NCBI GenBank assembly: GCA_964030785.1
Contig: OZ034971.1
Location: forward strand, 35,759,804-35,823,803
DNA from: Siderastrea siderea
Taxonomy: Eukaryota; Cnidaria; Anthozoa; Scleractinia; Rhizangiidae
Length of the DNA stretch: 64,000 nt
Direction of reading: 5' to 3'
Shown: positions 45,703-57,545 of the stretch, in pieces
How positions within the stretch are numbered: position 1 is the stretch's first letter
How the letters are laid out: each line of letters starts with the position of its first letter
Made by a program: the position numbers and the translations under genes
Notes under the pieces: model-generated
Told to the model about the DNA's origin: nothing
What the model saw: the letters and a program-made list of their open reading frames with translations, nothing else
Database searches by the model: none

Positions 45703-47678
45703 TGGGTACAGGATTGTAGGAAATTCAGTGACTCCGCCTATTCGATCAGTCGTGCTGTGTGTAGTGCCAGAAACTCATAAGGAGTTTTCAAGTCCTTATG
45801 AGTTTCTGATAATGCTAAGCCTCAGTGTCTGTGATTAGTGATGGATATTTTGTAAACCTCTCTGACTTGTGGAATGGCAAATGTCCATAATTATCCCCTT
45901 CCACTTTGGTGATGCAATGGTTGTTGATGGAATCCATAGCCTGGATAGTAGCTCTTGTGACTTCTCAGTGAGGGAGTGGATGGGAAGCATCTAGGATTAT
46001 CAAGATGGGGAGGGGGACAGGAGAAAAAAGAAAAAAGAAAAAAATTACAGTCAACCTTGCATATTATTTTACAGTGAAAAAACCTAGGGCAAAGAGCTGG
46101 GAACCAAAACAAACAAAATGAGGCAGGAACTGGAATGGAAAGGTATGGGAAGGAGAAACTTTGGACCACTGTATGCCCCCACCCCTCCATGCCCCCGATC
46201 TTGGTTGCATTTGATTTGAGGAAAAGGGCTATGTTCCAGCTGTGTATTGATTGAACTGCCATGACAGTGCTACTTAATCTTTATCTGTAGGAGAAAAATT
46301 AGTAAAGATTTTATCAACTAAAAAATTAGAGTTCTGTCATCAGAAGGAGACAGAAAAGGGGACTATCAATAGTGGGATAAATAAGAGGCTTCCCTTTAAA
46401 TAGTGGGACTGCCAACCAGTGGGGATTATTGATGGGGAGGGGGTGGGGGACAGTGGCCTTTAAGAGGGTGAAGCCCAACAATGGCTTGGCAATGAATGCA
46501 TGAGATTTAAGAATTCAATTTTTAGGTGATGTGGATGGCACACCTATTTATTCACTTATGCTTTCTTTTGGGGTGGGATTTCTAATGATAGAGGGACTTT
46601 AAACAGTGGGTTTCATTGAAGGGATATAATAGCATTTCATTGGTTGGGAACCATGAAAGAGGTTGACAATGCAAGAATTAAACTCCATCAAAGCAAAAAA
46701 AAACTTGTACTTGGGTAAAATACATATTGCACAGTAGAATACTGAATAGAATACAAAATGTGAGAATAGACTTACCAAGTCTAGCATAATGATAGAGTTG
46801 TAACTTTATTTAAATGCAAGGGGCACAGTGTTCCTTATTTAACAGTAATTATTTACTGCAATTTTATACATGTGAATTATACAACTGGTGCACTAGTTAG
46901 TGCCAAAATCTTGAATGTAAAAAGGGAATTTTTACAAGGTAATAATTCTTTGTACTATTTGCATGTATTCTACCAACTTTGTATGTCAGTCATTTCTAGA
47001 AACGGTACCATGCTATTAGAAAAATAGGTTGCCTGTGACCAAATGAAACCAGAAGATAAGCTTAAATGATGACAACACCGAGAATGGCATAATTAATTGA
47101 CTTATGAATTGATTTATGTATAATATGTTAGAATTAGAAGCAAGAAAACCAAGCTATTGTATTTTAATACCAAAAAACTGTTTACATTTAAGTAAAAATA
47201 ACTTTATTTGAAAACCGGCAGGAATGCAAAATATAAGCTAAAATGGTGCTGCAGTTTAGTGACCTGATTGTATCTTACTCGTTATAATTAACGCCATCTC
47301 GAAATTTGAAGATCTCTGTCGTTCATATCCTCATGCTGCATTGAAATTGACACGCCATCAAACATTTCTATTAGTCGTCTATTTTCATTCTACATCTTTG
47401 TCCATCTCTTTTTCCACTTCAATCACTGCTTCGCTTGCAAAATCAGAATTTAAGATTTATCCGAAAATTCAGACCGTGTTTCCATTGCATCCACCCGTCT
47501 GCCTGTCCGTCCGTCCCACTCCTTTTCATTCCGTGCTCCCCTTTTTTCAACCACCGAATCGAAGTCTGAGGCAGTATGGCTGGCATCTTTCCTAATTAGC
47601 TCTTTCCAAATTAGCCAGGCTATTTGACGTCCCTAGCCCCAGTCCCCCATTTTCGCTCCCACACCCATTCCCCGTTTA
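45703..47678. other. Non-coding, low-complexity patches
   Basis: GT/GA-rich segments (46010-46050, 46430-46450). Open frames here are compositional. A short inverted pair AACTCATAAGGAGTTTTCAA/CTTATGAGTTTC lies at 45772-45806. No gene is seen. Confidence 0.45.
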
Positions 47679-48083
47679 CGCCTGCTATGCCACAGGGTAC
47701 AGAGGAGTGAAGTTCGAGCAGAACGTTTAGTTTTCCTTGTGAAAGACAACCGACATAATTTGCTGCGAACTTGCGTTACTCGCGTTACCTAGATTTTTAT
47801 CGCAGGTCAAATTACTGTGGGCTCTTAGGATCACTAAGCTCGACTTACACTACGCGGTCGCCTAACACGTTGTCCGAACGGCAACGGCTTTTCTTCGGAG
47901 GTACGAGGTACGAAGTGTAAGTCGATCTCAGTGATCCTAAGAGCCCACAGTAATTTGACCTGCGGTAAAAATCTAGGTAACGCTAGTAACGCTAGTAACG
48001 CAAGTATGTCGGTTGTCTTTCGCAAGGGAAACTAAACGTTCTGCTCGAACTTCGCTCCTCTGCACCCTGTGGCTATGCAGGCG
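47679..48083. mobile_element. ~400-bp MITE with long inverted arms
   Basis: CGCCTGCTATGCCACAGGG at the left pairs with CCCTGTGGCTATGCAGGCG at the right. The arms continue through AGTTCGAGCAGAACGTTTAG and GGTCAAATTACTGTGGGCTC to a centre near 47875. No target duplication was identified. Confidence 0.8.
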
Positions 48084-48960
48084 AGCTTGATTTAATTGAT
48101 TGCTGGTTAATATGACGGATGTAACTGGTTTGTTTTGCAAATCAAGAATCGAGAGTTTGGTTTGAAAACCTTACTCCACAGTACATTTGGGAATCGCTCG
48201 TTGAGATTCTGAAGAACAACTTAAGCTGCTATAGTGGTGCGGCACTTTGGGACAGCTTATCCTCCAAATATGTGGGCAAGCAAAATCAAGCGGGTGCTGA
48301 TGAAAAATCGTCTTGGAAAAGTTGAAAAAAACCTTAGAAGGGGGAGGGGGACACCCACACACACCACCCCCCTTGCACATCTAAGGGTATATAAGAAAAA
48401 AAAAATATTGCCAAGAAGTGTCAAATCCTCGTTTTTCAGGCACTATTAATGAGTCAGTACAGAGGGCCAATGGGTCATTTCAGATTCGCACGCAATTTTA
48501 TTGGACCGCAAAATTTATGAGATGTTTTGGTGTTTCAGGGTGGTTCTTTCGGTTGAATAATAAACGCCATGTATTTGTGATTCCATGCTTTACTGGAACG
48601 CACTACAAAACAGTGTATTTGGGATGTTTCATTCAACTAGCTACTAAATTTATTTAACGTTGTAAATACAAGAAAATTGTCACTATGATTGTTCTTTCTT
48701 TCTTGCAATACCGTGTAACTCATGTAAGATACAGGCAGAAGAAAAAGTCTTGTTCCTTTAGCTAAAACACATGGCCCTAAAAGTCGAAATGAGACAAGGT
48801 TAATCGGTAAAAGCAAGACCGGTTCTATCACATTTTTGAAAGCTATACAGACCTTTTCCGTACCGCGCCATCCACAGACAAATGCTGCACTTATTTAATG
48901 CAGAGGTCCCCGGAACTGTTCTTGTGGTTATTTTCACTTGTTTTACATGCGAAACTTGAT

Positions 48961-49111
48961 ACAGTGAAACCGCAATCTAACGAACCCTTATAAAGAAGAC
49001 CCCGATATAAGGAACGATGCATGGAAACTGGGACCCCGAGATAACGAGCCTCCGTTTTTACGTACATATTTTGCCAGTCCTTTGGCACTGCGTTATATCG
49101 AGGTTACACTG
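48961..49111. mobile_element. Small pogo/Tigger-like MITE
   Basis: Begins CAGTGAAACCGCAATCTAAC and ends CGTTATATCGAGGTTACACTG, the hallmark CAGTG termini of Tc1/mariner-pogo derivatives. A TA precedes the left end, but the expected TA on the right has mutated (CA). Confidence 0.7.
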
Positions 49112-50251
49112 CATCACTTTATAAGGGTTATTTCAGAACGAATGCTTTGGTTCGTCCTGGAATAGTTTCAGTGCACTGGTATCAAAAGTGTTTATTCTAA
49201 CACAAGTATCCATTTTCTGATGTGGAGTACACTCCTTGCTAAAAGAACGCGTTTTTTCCCTTTTTTATCTTTATTTATTTATTTATTTATTTACTTATTT
49301 ATTATTTCTTTTTGAGCTGATGCAGAACGGATTGAAAATACAAACCCAACCCAAGATCAAGTTACATGAACTGTACAAAGAAGATAAAATTTGCAATACC
49401 TTGTACTCATCTGCCACTCTCGGATTCTTTTTTTTTTCCAAACCTAAACTTACACTGCATTATTAAATGTCGTACACATGCCTCTCATTTTTTAAATCAA
49501 AATGTGAAAGAAAGAAAAACAAAAGAAAACAAAACTAAGTTCTAAGGAAAAATTCAGCTTTGGGTACGTTTTCCAGTAGCATGTTCTTATCTCTTTCAGT
49601 GCAGTTTTCACGCTCAACGTTCTTATAAAAATCCCCGTGTTTTTATTTGTGTAACGGGATAATCCCTAGTCTAAGCTTTCGGGCCCAAGTAGTTTAAAGG
49701 CTCGATAGCTTTATCCACTGGATAAGTCTCTATCTAGCGGATAAATTGTGTCTGTCGAAGTACATTTTATCTGCAGCATAGCAATTTACCAAGCTGATAA
49801 CCTTAACTAACTGGGGCCAGGCCAGGTCTTTTTGTGAGTACACGGTTGTTTTAAGAGGCCACGCTCGAATGACCAAAACGGCCGGCATGCTCTGTAGCTA
49901 ATTACCACGTCCAAATGTTATCTTTCTAAGCCGTCTTTTCTTTAAAGTCAATAGATGGCGGCCTGACAACAAAGGGATAAAAGTTTATTTAACAAGCTAA
50001 ATGTACTTAGTAATTCAGATTTTGTGAACACAAGAGCATTTGAATTACATTTTACTGAAGCTTACCTGGTGAGAACGAAGAAGGCATCCTTCAGTCACGC
50101 GTGTTTGAAAAGGCATCCCAGGTTCTCTTGTTATTCATGGACAGCCAAGCTCTTTGTTTCAATACTACAGTACATCACAAAGTTTAACTTTCAGTTCAAG
50201 TTGCGTGCTGGGAGTTGCGTTCCACAATGAGTAAGTACTAACAGTGTACTA
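49112..50251. other. Upstream region of the GPCR gene with one MITE
   Basis: (TTTA)n at 49268-49300. A second copy of the GGCC/TTATCC-type MITE lies at 49681-49818. No other gene is seen. Short ORFs immediately before the GPCR are not in frame with it. Confidence 0.5.
49681..49818. mobile_element. MITE, copy 2 of the 29051-29200 family
   Basis: GGGCCC...TTTAAAGGCTCGATAGC with TTATCCACTGGATAAG and TATCTAGCGGATAA inside, ending AACTGGGGCC. It is diverged from copy 1 but has the same order of motifs. Confidence 0.65.
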
Positions 50252-51433
50252 ATGGCCCAGGATACGCATTCACTCAATCAGATTACAAGTAAAACAAATC
50301 TTCAACTCGACAACTCATCCAAGGCCACGAACTATGCAGATGCAGCCTCTTTGGACACGATAGCCCTATTCCAACTTGTGATCTTATTTTTAACTCTGGT
50401 GGTCGGGTTCCTTGGAAATGCTCTCGTTGTCGGGGTTGTGATTTGTAATCGTCAAATGCGGACGCGAACAAATATCTTCCTGACGCAGCTCGCGATAACT
50501 GGCATGGGAGTGTGTTTATTTTGCATACCCTTCATGGTTACCGCACTAATCAAGCAATCGTGGGTTCTTGGGGAATCACTGTGTAAACTGAACGCGTTTC
50601 TTGTACCTTTCTGGTTCTCATCGTCAATTTTCATGCTAACGGTTATAAGTATACACAAGTACTTCTCTGTTGTTAAACCACTGAGAATGATAATAACGCA
50701 CAACCGCACTTTATTTATCATTGCTATGGTATGGTTGTCGGCGTTCGCGTGTTCCATCGGTCCCCTTCTCGGATGGACTGAGATTGTGTACAAATCATCA
50801 TCAAGTATGTGCGGACCAAGATACCAACACAATGCCTCAGAAATTTCTCACACCGTGTTTCTGTTATGCGTTGTGTACACGTTTCCGATCTTAGCCATGA
50901 TGTTCTTATACTGGAGAATAATACGAGCCGTGAAATTGCATTGTCAAAGGATTCGTACTACGGCTATCATTGACGATCGAGGCATTTTAGCCCAGAAGAA
51001 GATTATAATCACACTTCTGTTTGTTTTAGCAGCGTTTGTCGCCTGTTGGACGCCTTTTTTCATATACGGGGTTTTGACTCTCGTCACGGATGTCAGTCGG
51101 TTTTCCCGCCATTTTTTACGCTCAGCGTATATCTCTGGCTTCTTGTACAGTGTGTGCAACCCCATCATTTTGGGCTCGCGAAATCCACGATTTAGAAGAG
51201 GATTTAAAGAGCTTATCGCCTTTCAAGGGATTAGGAGGCCTTCACCGAGTCCCGCGGGTACGGGTGCGGGTCCCAGGCCGCAGAGTGAGAGCCCGAGGTG
51301 TCCCTCGTCAGATTATTTGGCGGAGAAGAGGTGTTCAGTGTGGTTTTTATCGAGTCAAAATTCTCTGTTGAGTTTAGAGCCTGAACCAAGTTACAGACGG
51401 CGAAAACTTCGGTGGATCGAAACGAACCTCTGA
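50252..51433 (+). CDS. Rhodopsin-like (class A) G-protein-coupled receptor, intronless, 393 aa
   Basis: Seven hydrophobic segments are evident: TM1 ~36-64 ([13 protein letters not shown]), TM2 ~74-98, TM3 ~110-137, TM4 ~153-175, TM5 ~200-222, TM6 ~249-275 (FVACWTPFF) and TM7 ~292-308. N21 in NSS is a likely N-glycosylation site. C111 and C187 can form the usual TM3-ECL2 disulfide. Class A signatures are altered: LAITG in place of LAxAD in TM2, HKY (135-137) in place of DRY, and NPIIL (303-307) in place of NPxxY. Helix 8 ([12 protein letters not shown]) and a Ser/Pro-rich tail follow. The ligand is unknown. The protein acts at the plasma membrane; G-protein coupling is presumed from the family. 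Confidence 0.9.
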   Translation: MAQDTHSLNQITSKTNLQLDNSSKATNYADAASLDTIALFQLVILFLTLVVGFLGNALVVGVVICNRQMRTRTNIFLTQLAITGMGVCLFCIPFMVTALIKQSWVLGESLCKLNAFLVPFWFSSSIFMLTVISIHKYFSVVKPLRMIITHNRTLFIIAMVWLSAFACSIGPLLGWTEIVYKSSSSMCGPRYQHNASEISHTVFLLCVVYTFPILAMMFLYWRIIRAVKLHCQRIRTTAIIDDRGILAQKKIIITLLFVLAAFVACWTPFFIYGVLTLVTDVSRFSRHFLRSAYISGFLYSVCNPIILGSRNPRFRRGFKELIAFQGIRRPSPSPAGTGAGPRPQSESPRCPSSDYLAEKRCSVWFLSSQNSLLSLEPEPSYRRRKLRWIETNL

Positions 51434-53700
51434 AAAAGAGACACTGGACTACTTCACTTCACTGCACTTCACTTCACTTTTCATATAACTTAAAAAACAA
51501 CACAAGATGATGTAAAAATTTTGATTTCTTTTTTTAAAATAAAAAGGTCATCTGCAATATTGAGAAAAAGATGAAAAGATGAAACTTCATACAAGTGTTT
51601 ATAACATTTAGCTTTAAAAGAAACTAATTAGGGAAACTATGCTAAATAAACTACATACAATTTACTTTTGCCAAAAAATAACGTTTTTAATTTTGGGACG
51701 AACAAGAATTCAAGATGAGAGATGCTGTAATGGCACACATTGTACATTAAGTGTAGTCAGATATATTGGCAACGACCAGTGATAATATAGTTGGTCGCAA
51801 AGCATTATAATGGCGGACCTTTCTTTCCTCCTTTGGAAGGTACGAAGGCCTTTATTTCGGTTCAGTTGAGATTAACGATTTGGGGCTTTTGGGGGTTAGA
51901 AAGTTTCCTGGTAAATTTGTTTTCGACAGAAAGATTTTGACTCAATTTTTTTAGGTTTGATAAGAAGCGAGCGTACCTCAGATTTCCGTAGTTCATGTCA
52001 AACAATTGTCTCAGTTTCATTTACAAATTAAAGAAAGAAAGTAGAAGCAGAAACTGTCTCGGTTTCTCTTAGTGCTTTTTTTTTCTTCTCTTTCTTTTTT
52101 TTTTTTTCTTTTTTTTTTGCCAGATAAAAGGCCTTTTATAGGTTATGTTCTGAGAGGTTGGACTTAAACTTCATGGGGGTGGGGGGGGGTGGGGGTAGTT
52201 TAGCCTAATGGGACTTTTTTGTGTGTATAACCATGGGCCTCATTCACATCTCTCCATCGTCACTGATGGACCTGAACACCCCCCACCCACCCCACCCCCT
52301 GGATGTGTTATCTGAAGTAAATAAAATGCGCAGTGCTCAAACAGGATATAAAAGGCCTACACAAAGAGGTAAACTTAGATGTCTAATTTTTTTCCTGTAT
52401 GAGAGCCCACACAACATTTGTTGAGGAAGCAAAATGATTATGAAACAAATCAAAAAATCAAAAAAATTGTTTCTTTCATCTCTCTATGAAAATTTTGCAT
52501 GGGCGTTTCCTCTCTGCCATAGTTATTGACCTTGTCTGCACTACGTAATCAAAGCAAGCAAGGTTGCTTTTCCGCCAATCACGTGTTTAGTCTGAACCCG
52601 ATCAACATTTGGCCACGCGACTTTTCCCGCGCTTGCCACCGGTTCGACGATTTTTAGTTTAGTCGAATTCCGATTGGTTGATTTATTACGCTACTCAAGG
52701 ATGATCTGATTTGTGTTTGAAGTCTGTACAAGTAGACTTGTCAGTTAAACGAATATTTGCAGCGATTTGTAGCCCAACGCCACACACTTTGTATATGATT
52801 GTAATAGCACTACATAATATCCAGTTTGGGAAATAATTGGATGATAAAAACTTTCTAGGACTATCGAATTGGATAAGGCCGTAGGCCGTGTCCTATTTGA
52901 CAGTTAGAAAACAGAACTGCGTTGCCGATATCAGTCAAGCTATATGCATTGTAAAATGAAACTGAAAATTAAAACACGGTGTACACATTAGTTATTCTTG
53001 AATTCTTTTTCCCAAGAGCGCAATTTAATTTGATACAGGGCCTCTCATTTTTAAAACAAATGAAAAACAGACGTTCTCCGCAAAATTTCAGTCTTGGGTA
53101 CTTTGTTAAAATTTTTAATTTCTCAGTTCTGGAGGGACGTATTTTAAAAGGTTCTTACATACACCTAACTGAAAGAGTGTTGTCGGCTAAAAGCATATAC
53201 CATGCAGGTTACAACCTATTATATTAGTTTACTGGGAAGGGGAAATTATAAAAAAACTAGCCTCCATTCTTAGACGTCTGTACACAATTGGATAACACAG
53301 AACCCCTTACTCTATACTAAAACCTTTCTGGGAATGAAAATATCTTGAACAACGATGAACATAACTAAGCACAAACTTGCCGGTACTGCCTTCTAAAAAT
53401 ACTATTGTGTCGCTTATACTTAGTTTTACCCGACAGACACTTTTTTTGTTCAGTCAGGTCCCCTGAGTCAGGTGTGTAAACTAGGAGTGTAATATAATTC
53501 TTCTTTTTGAGTCCGTGGGCAAGGCTTCTTCAGGGGAGCTTTTGTGCGGTACTGTTTGTTTCACATTAATTTATAATATAAATCTTGAGTGACATTTTAG
53601 CATTTTAAAGCAGTTTTGAACTTCAACTGCCTTGGTAGTGAAAGGTTTACAAAGAAGCTCAAAACCAAATATTTCTTTTGAACTGCATGCGCAAACGAAA
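51434..53700. other. Non-coding, simple repeats and one palindrome
   Basis: CACTTCACTTCACTT repeats at 51455-51480, T-rich runs at 52075-52125, G-runs at 52175-52195. A palindrome lies at 52852-52913 (listed separately). No gene is supported. Confidence 0.5.
52852..52913. repeat. Short palindrome with GGCCGTAGGCC apex
   Basis: TTTCTAGGACTATCGAATTGG and its diverged complement pair around AAGGCCGTAGGCCGTG. It looks like a decayed member of the palindrome class in this window. Confidence 0.6.
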
Positions 53701-53970
53701 CGAGCATTCGAACATTCTCCTCCCTGGAGCTGCGATCCTTTTGGCCAGCGCCACGGATCCTGGAAGGGTCCAAAAACAGGAAGTCCGCGAATCACGGACT
53801 TCCGGCTTTCTACGCAGCCCTCAGAAATTTGAAACAATAACGGTTACCATCGGTTACAAAAATGGGCAGCTATTGCGCTTGCTCGTTATCCTGGCCTCCT
53901 CCAGAGCTTTCGATCCGTGGCGCTGGCCTAAAGGATCGCAGCTCTGAGGACAAGAATGGCATTCGAACAG
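53701..53970. mobile_element. MITE with GCATTCGAAC ends
   Basis: GAGCTGCGATCCTTTTGGCC and CAGCGCCACGGATCC on the left match inverted copies on the right (GGATCCGTGGCGCTG-like, GCCTAAAGGATCGCAGCTC). An inner palindrome GGAAGTCCGCG/CGGACTTCC lies at 53780-53805. About 270 bp. Confidence 0.75.
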
Positions 53971-54094
53971 GTTGCTCGCGAGCCCACGCGCACGCTGACG
54001 CGTAATGACATGTAATTAATTATGACATAAATAATCATCTCAGCAATTGAGACAGAGTTTTCAGCCTGAACACTGTACACTGTCAGCAACCAAT

Positions 54095-55255
54095 ATGAAG
54101 CGAAGTTTCGACAAAATGTTTTCAAGGGTGTTGTACTTTTTCTTGTACTTTGTCACGTGCGGTCCTTTGGAAGCAGTTAGAAACCGATCGCGAGCGAGAA
54201 GTTCACAAGTTGAAGGAGAAGAAGGTGGCGATATACAGCTTGACCCAATCGCGGAACCGGAAGAGCAGCACTCTTATGAACCCGGAAGTAGCCAGTCTGG
54301 GACGAGGTCTAGACGATCACTAATCTACGATGTAAACATGGAGCACAGGGTTAGGGTAACAAGATGCGGGTGCTGGTTTCCAAGGAATAGAATTGTCCCA
54401 ATTTTTTCATTGGCTGCAGAAAAAGGCGCGGCTGGTATATACGCCGTAAAATCAGAAGGAAGCAGGCGACGTGACGACAGTTCGAATGACCGTTCCGCCG
54501 AAACCTCAAACAAACATATCGTTTTAGGTTTTGCCGAGACGAAGGATGAATTTTCGGCGAGAAAAAATAGCGCTCTCGCTTTACAAAGCTTCGCAACATG
54601 TGCTCGTTTAAATGCGAATTACATGCGCAAGGTAGCCTGGGCTCCAACCGATGATGAAAACGACAGCGGAGAGGGATGCTCTTCAGATAGCCAAGGGGCG
54701 CGGCCATCGAAAACATCGTTTTCTTCAAAGATTTCATTTGCTTGGAATGTGCTCAGAAAACGCGTTTCAGGGGCGAGAGCGGAAGCCGTGCGTGCGCCGA
54801 CGGAAAACAAAGGGAATGAGGCTAGCACCATCTTCAAACGTAAAAGTAAGAAGCATCAAGATGATTTACGTTCTACGCAAGAAAAGTCAAAACACAAGAA
54901 CCGAGGCGCCCAGAAGCTCTTTAGAACTGGAGAATCAAAGAAAACAACTTCAGAACCTTCCAAGTCGACTTCATCCAAGCCAGTTGCGATTCAGAAAATG
55001 GAGGAGAATGATTCTACTAGTTTCGACCGAGATCTCTACATGCGTATCAACAAATTGACTGTGTCTCATGACATCGGTAATTCTATTTCACGTGATCCGT
55101 TCTTTGTCCAGGAAGACGTGCCGACACTAAGCGAAGTACCAATAACTTATCTGACAATCAATTCTGGAGAGGACAGCAAAGCAGACTCCACGGAAGGGAA
55201 GCCGCTACCTAAGAGTTTCTTCTCAAGATTTAAGATAAAGATTAAGAGAAATTGA
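54095..55255 (+). CDS. Unknown intronless protein, ~386 aa, N-terminal hydrophobic segment and RSRR site
   Basis: The frame is open from 54047; the Met at 54095 (MKRSFDKMFSRVLYFFLYF) puts a hydrophobic stretch at the very N-terminus, fitting a signal peptide or anchor. An acidic region follows, then TRSRRS, a furin-type RxRR site, before VRVTRCGCWFPRNR. The C-terminal half is Lys/Ser-rich and probably disordered, ending in SFFSRFKIKIKRN. I recognise no domain. The long open frame with a good start suggests a real, perhaps lineage-restricted, gene. Alternative: a nuclear basic protein translated from the upstream Met at 54047. Confidence 0.6.
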   Translation: MKRSFDKMFSRVLYFFLYFVTCGPLEAVRNRSRARSSQVEGEEGGDIQLDPIAEPEEQHSYEPGSSQSGTRSRRSLIYDVNMEHRVRVTRCGCWFPRNRIVPIFSLAAEKGAAGIYAVKSEGSRRRDDSSNDRSAETSNKHIVLGFAETKDEFSARKNSALALQSFATCARLNANYMRKVAWAPTDDENDSGEGCSSDSQGARPSKTSFSSKISFAWNVLRKRVSGARAEAVRAPTENKGNEASTIFKRKSKKHQDDLRSTQEKSKHKNRGAQKLFRTGESKKTTSEPSKSTSSKPVAIQKMEENDSTSFDRDLYMRINKLTVSHDIGNSISRDPFFVQEDVPTLSEVPITYLTINSGEDSKADSTEGKPLPKSFFSRFKIKIKRN

Positions 55256-56044
55256 CTCTGACAACTTGCATGGGGATAAAAAGAAATTGACTTACAACAA
55301 GAGGACTACAAAATTGGAAGTATGAGAATGTTGTCCTCTGGAGTTTGGGGACGTGGATGAATCTCTTGGATTAGTTCTACGTGCAGTTCAAGCCGGCATG
55401 TAGAGCAAATCTCAGTGATTCATCCACGTCTTAAATACATGGTGAATTGACTAACTTTTATCAACTGTACGTTCTTCTGGGAAGTACTTACTTACTTATC
55501 TTAATGATTTAAATACCGAGGGGAAAACCTACAACAAACAATACTTCCCTAACAAGAGGAGTTACCTCCCCATCCCCCCGCCTCCTCCCCCCCCAAGAAA
55601 ATAATAACACGCTTCAATTATAACAACTAACAATTGACTACAAAAGTTAATTCAAACTTGTATAAACTTCGTCGAACTTTCACTATAAGTATAAAGTTGT
55701 AAAATTTTTGAGTCACTTTCATGTAGAGAAATTGAAGCTTGCATTTAAAAAGACATAAATTTCAGGAAAACATTCTCTACAAAGGAGAAGCAAGACAATC
55801 CAGTAACCGGCATAACCTGTAGAGGCTGTTATTATCGGTCACTTGATTTTACATTTTTTTAACTAACTTTCGCTAAATGTAATTACCTATTTGTTCATTA
55901 AACTTGTTACTGTGCTTTATGGTTGAAGTTTGTGTTAATACTTTGACAGGCGTTACGGTACTACTTGAGCATTTTTTTGCACTGCTACCTACCTGCGTAA
56001 TTCCTACCGCGATAGCCATGCGGCTGCGAAGTATTTCTGACAAG
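55256..56044. other. Non-coding
   Basis: A short inverted pair, GACGTGGATGAATCTCTTGG (55350) and GTGATTCATCCACGTC (55416), flanks ~60 bp just after the stop of the preceding gene and could be a small MITE or a 3' hairpin. A C-run occurs at 55575-55595. Confidence 0.45.
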
Positions 56045-56193
56045 TAATGGTAATTGAACTGAGTGGAGTACAATTCAGGGAGTAATCGGGTGAGTAATTT
56101 TAAATCACCCGAGCGCGTAGCGCGAGGACGCTTCAAAATTACGAGCACGATTACCCCTGAATTGTACTACACGAAGTCCAGTTACCAATTATT
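56045..56193. repeat. Palindrome with GCGCGTAGCGCGA apex
   Basis: GGAGTACAATTCAGGGAGTAATC pairs with GATTACCCCTGAATTGTACT around CCGAGCGCGTAGCGCGAGG. About 150 bp. Confidence 0.8.
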
Positions 56194-56380
56194 CGTATCT
56201 ATAACAATATGCGAGATTAGGAAAATCTACGTGCCCGTCGGGGAAATATTTTTACTTATCAGTTTGCAAGCAGTGGAGAAACAGCTGTAAAAAGGACCCA
56301 TTTCAGTGCACTTCATTGACGCGTGCGCAGCGTAGTTGTCCGAGTACAGCTATCCAGTTACAAAAAGTTCAAATTGGACA

Positions 56381-56620
56381 GCTGTAGTCTACCGTACCGA
56401 AAAAGATGGCGACTGGTACATTTACCCATAGTTCTTAGCGAACAAGAACCCTAAAAACGCTCATAAAAACGCAAAGAACCTTCAAACTTAGCATACGGAA
56501 TGTTTCTAAAACAGGGACAAATTTATGCAAAAATATGGCTTTTTATGTGCTTATTGGCTGTGTTAGGTTCGCAAGGTATTGTGGTAAAATGTATAGCCGC
56601 CATCTTTTTCCGTACGGTGG
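56381..56620. mobile_element. MITE with CCGTACGGAAAAAGATGGCG arms
   Basis: ACCGTACCGAAAAAGATGGCG (56391) pairs with CGCCATCTTTTTCCGTACGGT (to 56619). An 8-bp direct repeat ATTGGACA lies on both sides (56373-56380 and 56621-56628), but the left arm is offset by a few bases from it. Treat the ends as tentative. Confidence 0.6.
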
Positions 56621-57391
56621 ATTGGACACCCACGTGATCACCCTCCAATTACGTATTACGTAGGCGCGCGGAGAACCAATCATAATATAGCATTTTGTTA
56701 TAGATACGATTACGGTCTCTATAACATAGAGGGCAAAATTACTGAATGCTGATTGGTTGAGATAGAGGGCATTTTTTTCTTAATTTTCTTTCGGACGAGG
56801 GCAAAATTACTTATTCGTGATTGGCCAAGCGCCAAAATTACTCGCATTTGATTGGCTGAGCGCGAGAGCGCACCATTTGCATTTTGTAGGCGCCTTGAAA
56901 CGAAGAACGCATTTTGAGTTGTTCAAGACAAGGATCGCTTCAAAGTTTGACTTTTAACCGCGATGGTTGGTAAAAATGGTATGGAAATCGGGTGTTTGCT
57001 TGAAAAGGAATTCCAAAAGGTGAAGCTATATGTGTTACGGGAAACAGCAAATTGTTATTTGTTTTAAAACTACTGAAAACTTACAGCGACGTCAGGAGCG
57101 ACGTGATCGATAGTTTTTCCAGCGAGAGGAAGCTTCGCAACTCAGGTGAATAAAATTTACTTAGTTAATTGAGTTATAAGTGTGTTTTGTCAATGAACTA
57201 AAGTTGTATTTATCTCTTAAGATGCACATAATGGTCAGTATTTCTTGTTCTGTGCGCTGAGCAACAATTAAAATGCTTGTGTGGTGAATTGTTTACGAGC
57301 GGGTACTTTTATAATTATTCTGAGGGCCGGCTGATTGTGTTTCAACGTGCATGGAAAGTTTTCCGAAAATTTTGCCCTCTGTGTTATAAAC

Positions 57392-57545
57392 AAGTAATCG
57401 CATTGAGTCCTCGTAGAATTAAGGATAAATTTCATTTGTATTTTCAAAGTTTTCACAAATTGTCCTTTGTCGCGCAATTTTGTGAGAACTTTGAAAATAC
57501 GCGTGAGAATTTATCCTTAATTCTACTCGGCCTCATGCGAATACG
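57392..57545. repeat. Palindrome, ~150 bp
   Basis: GTAGAATTAAGGATAAATTTC and TATTTTCAAAGTTTTCACAAA pair with their complements around TCCTTTGTCGCGCAA. The outer bases AATCGCATTGAG and CTCATGCGAATACG extend the stem. Confidence 0.85.

Noticed and set aside
50452..51371. Antisense and alternate-frame ORFs over the GPCR
   Set aside because: Shadows of the GPCR frame; no independent signal.
54351..55058. Antisense and alternate-frame ORFs (up to 135 aa) over the orphan gene
   Set aside because: Longest open frame is the plus-strand one at 54047-55255; the others are shadows without start context or domains.
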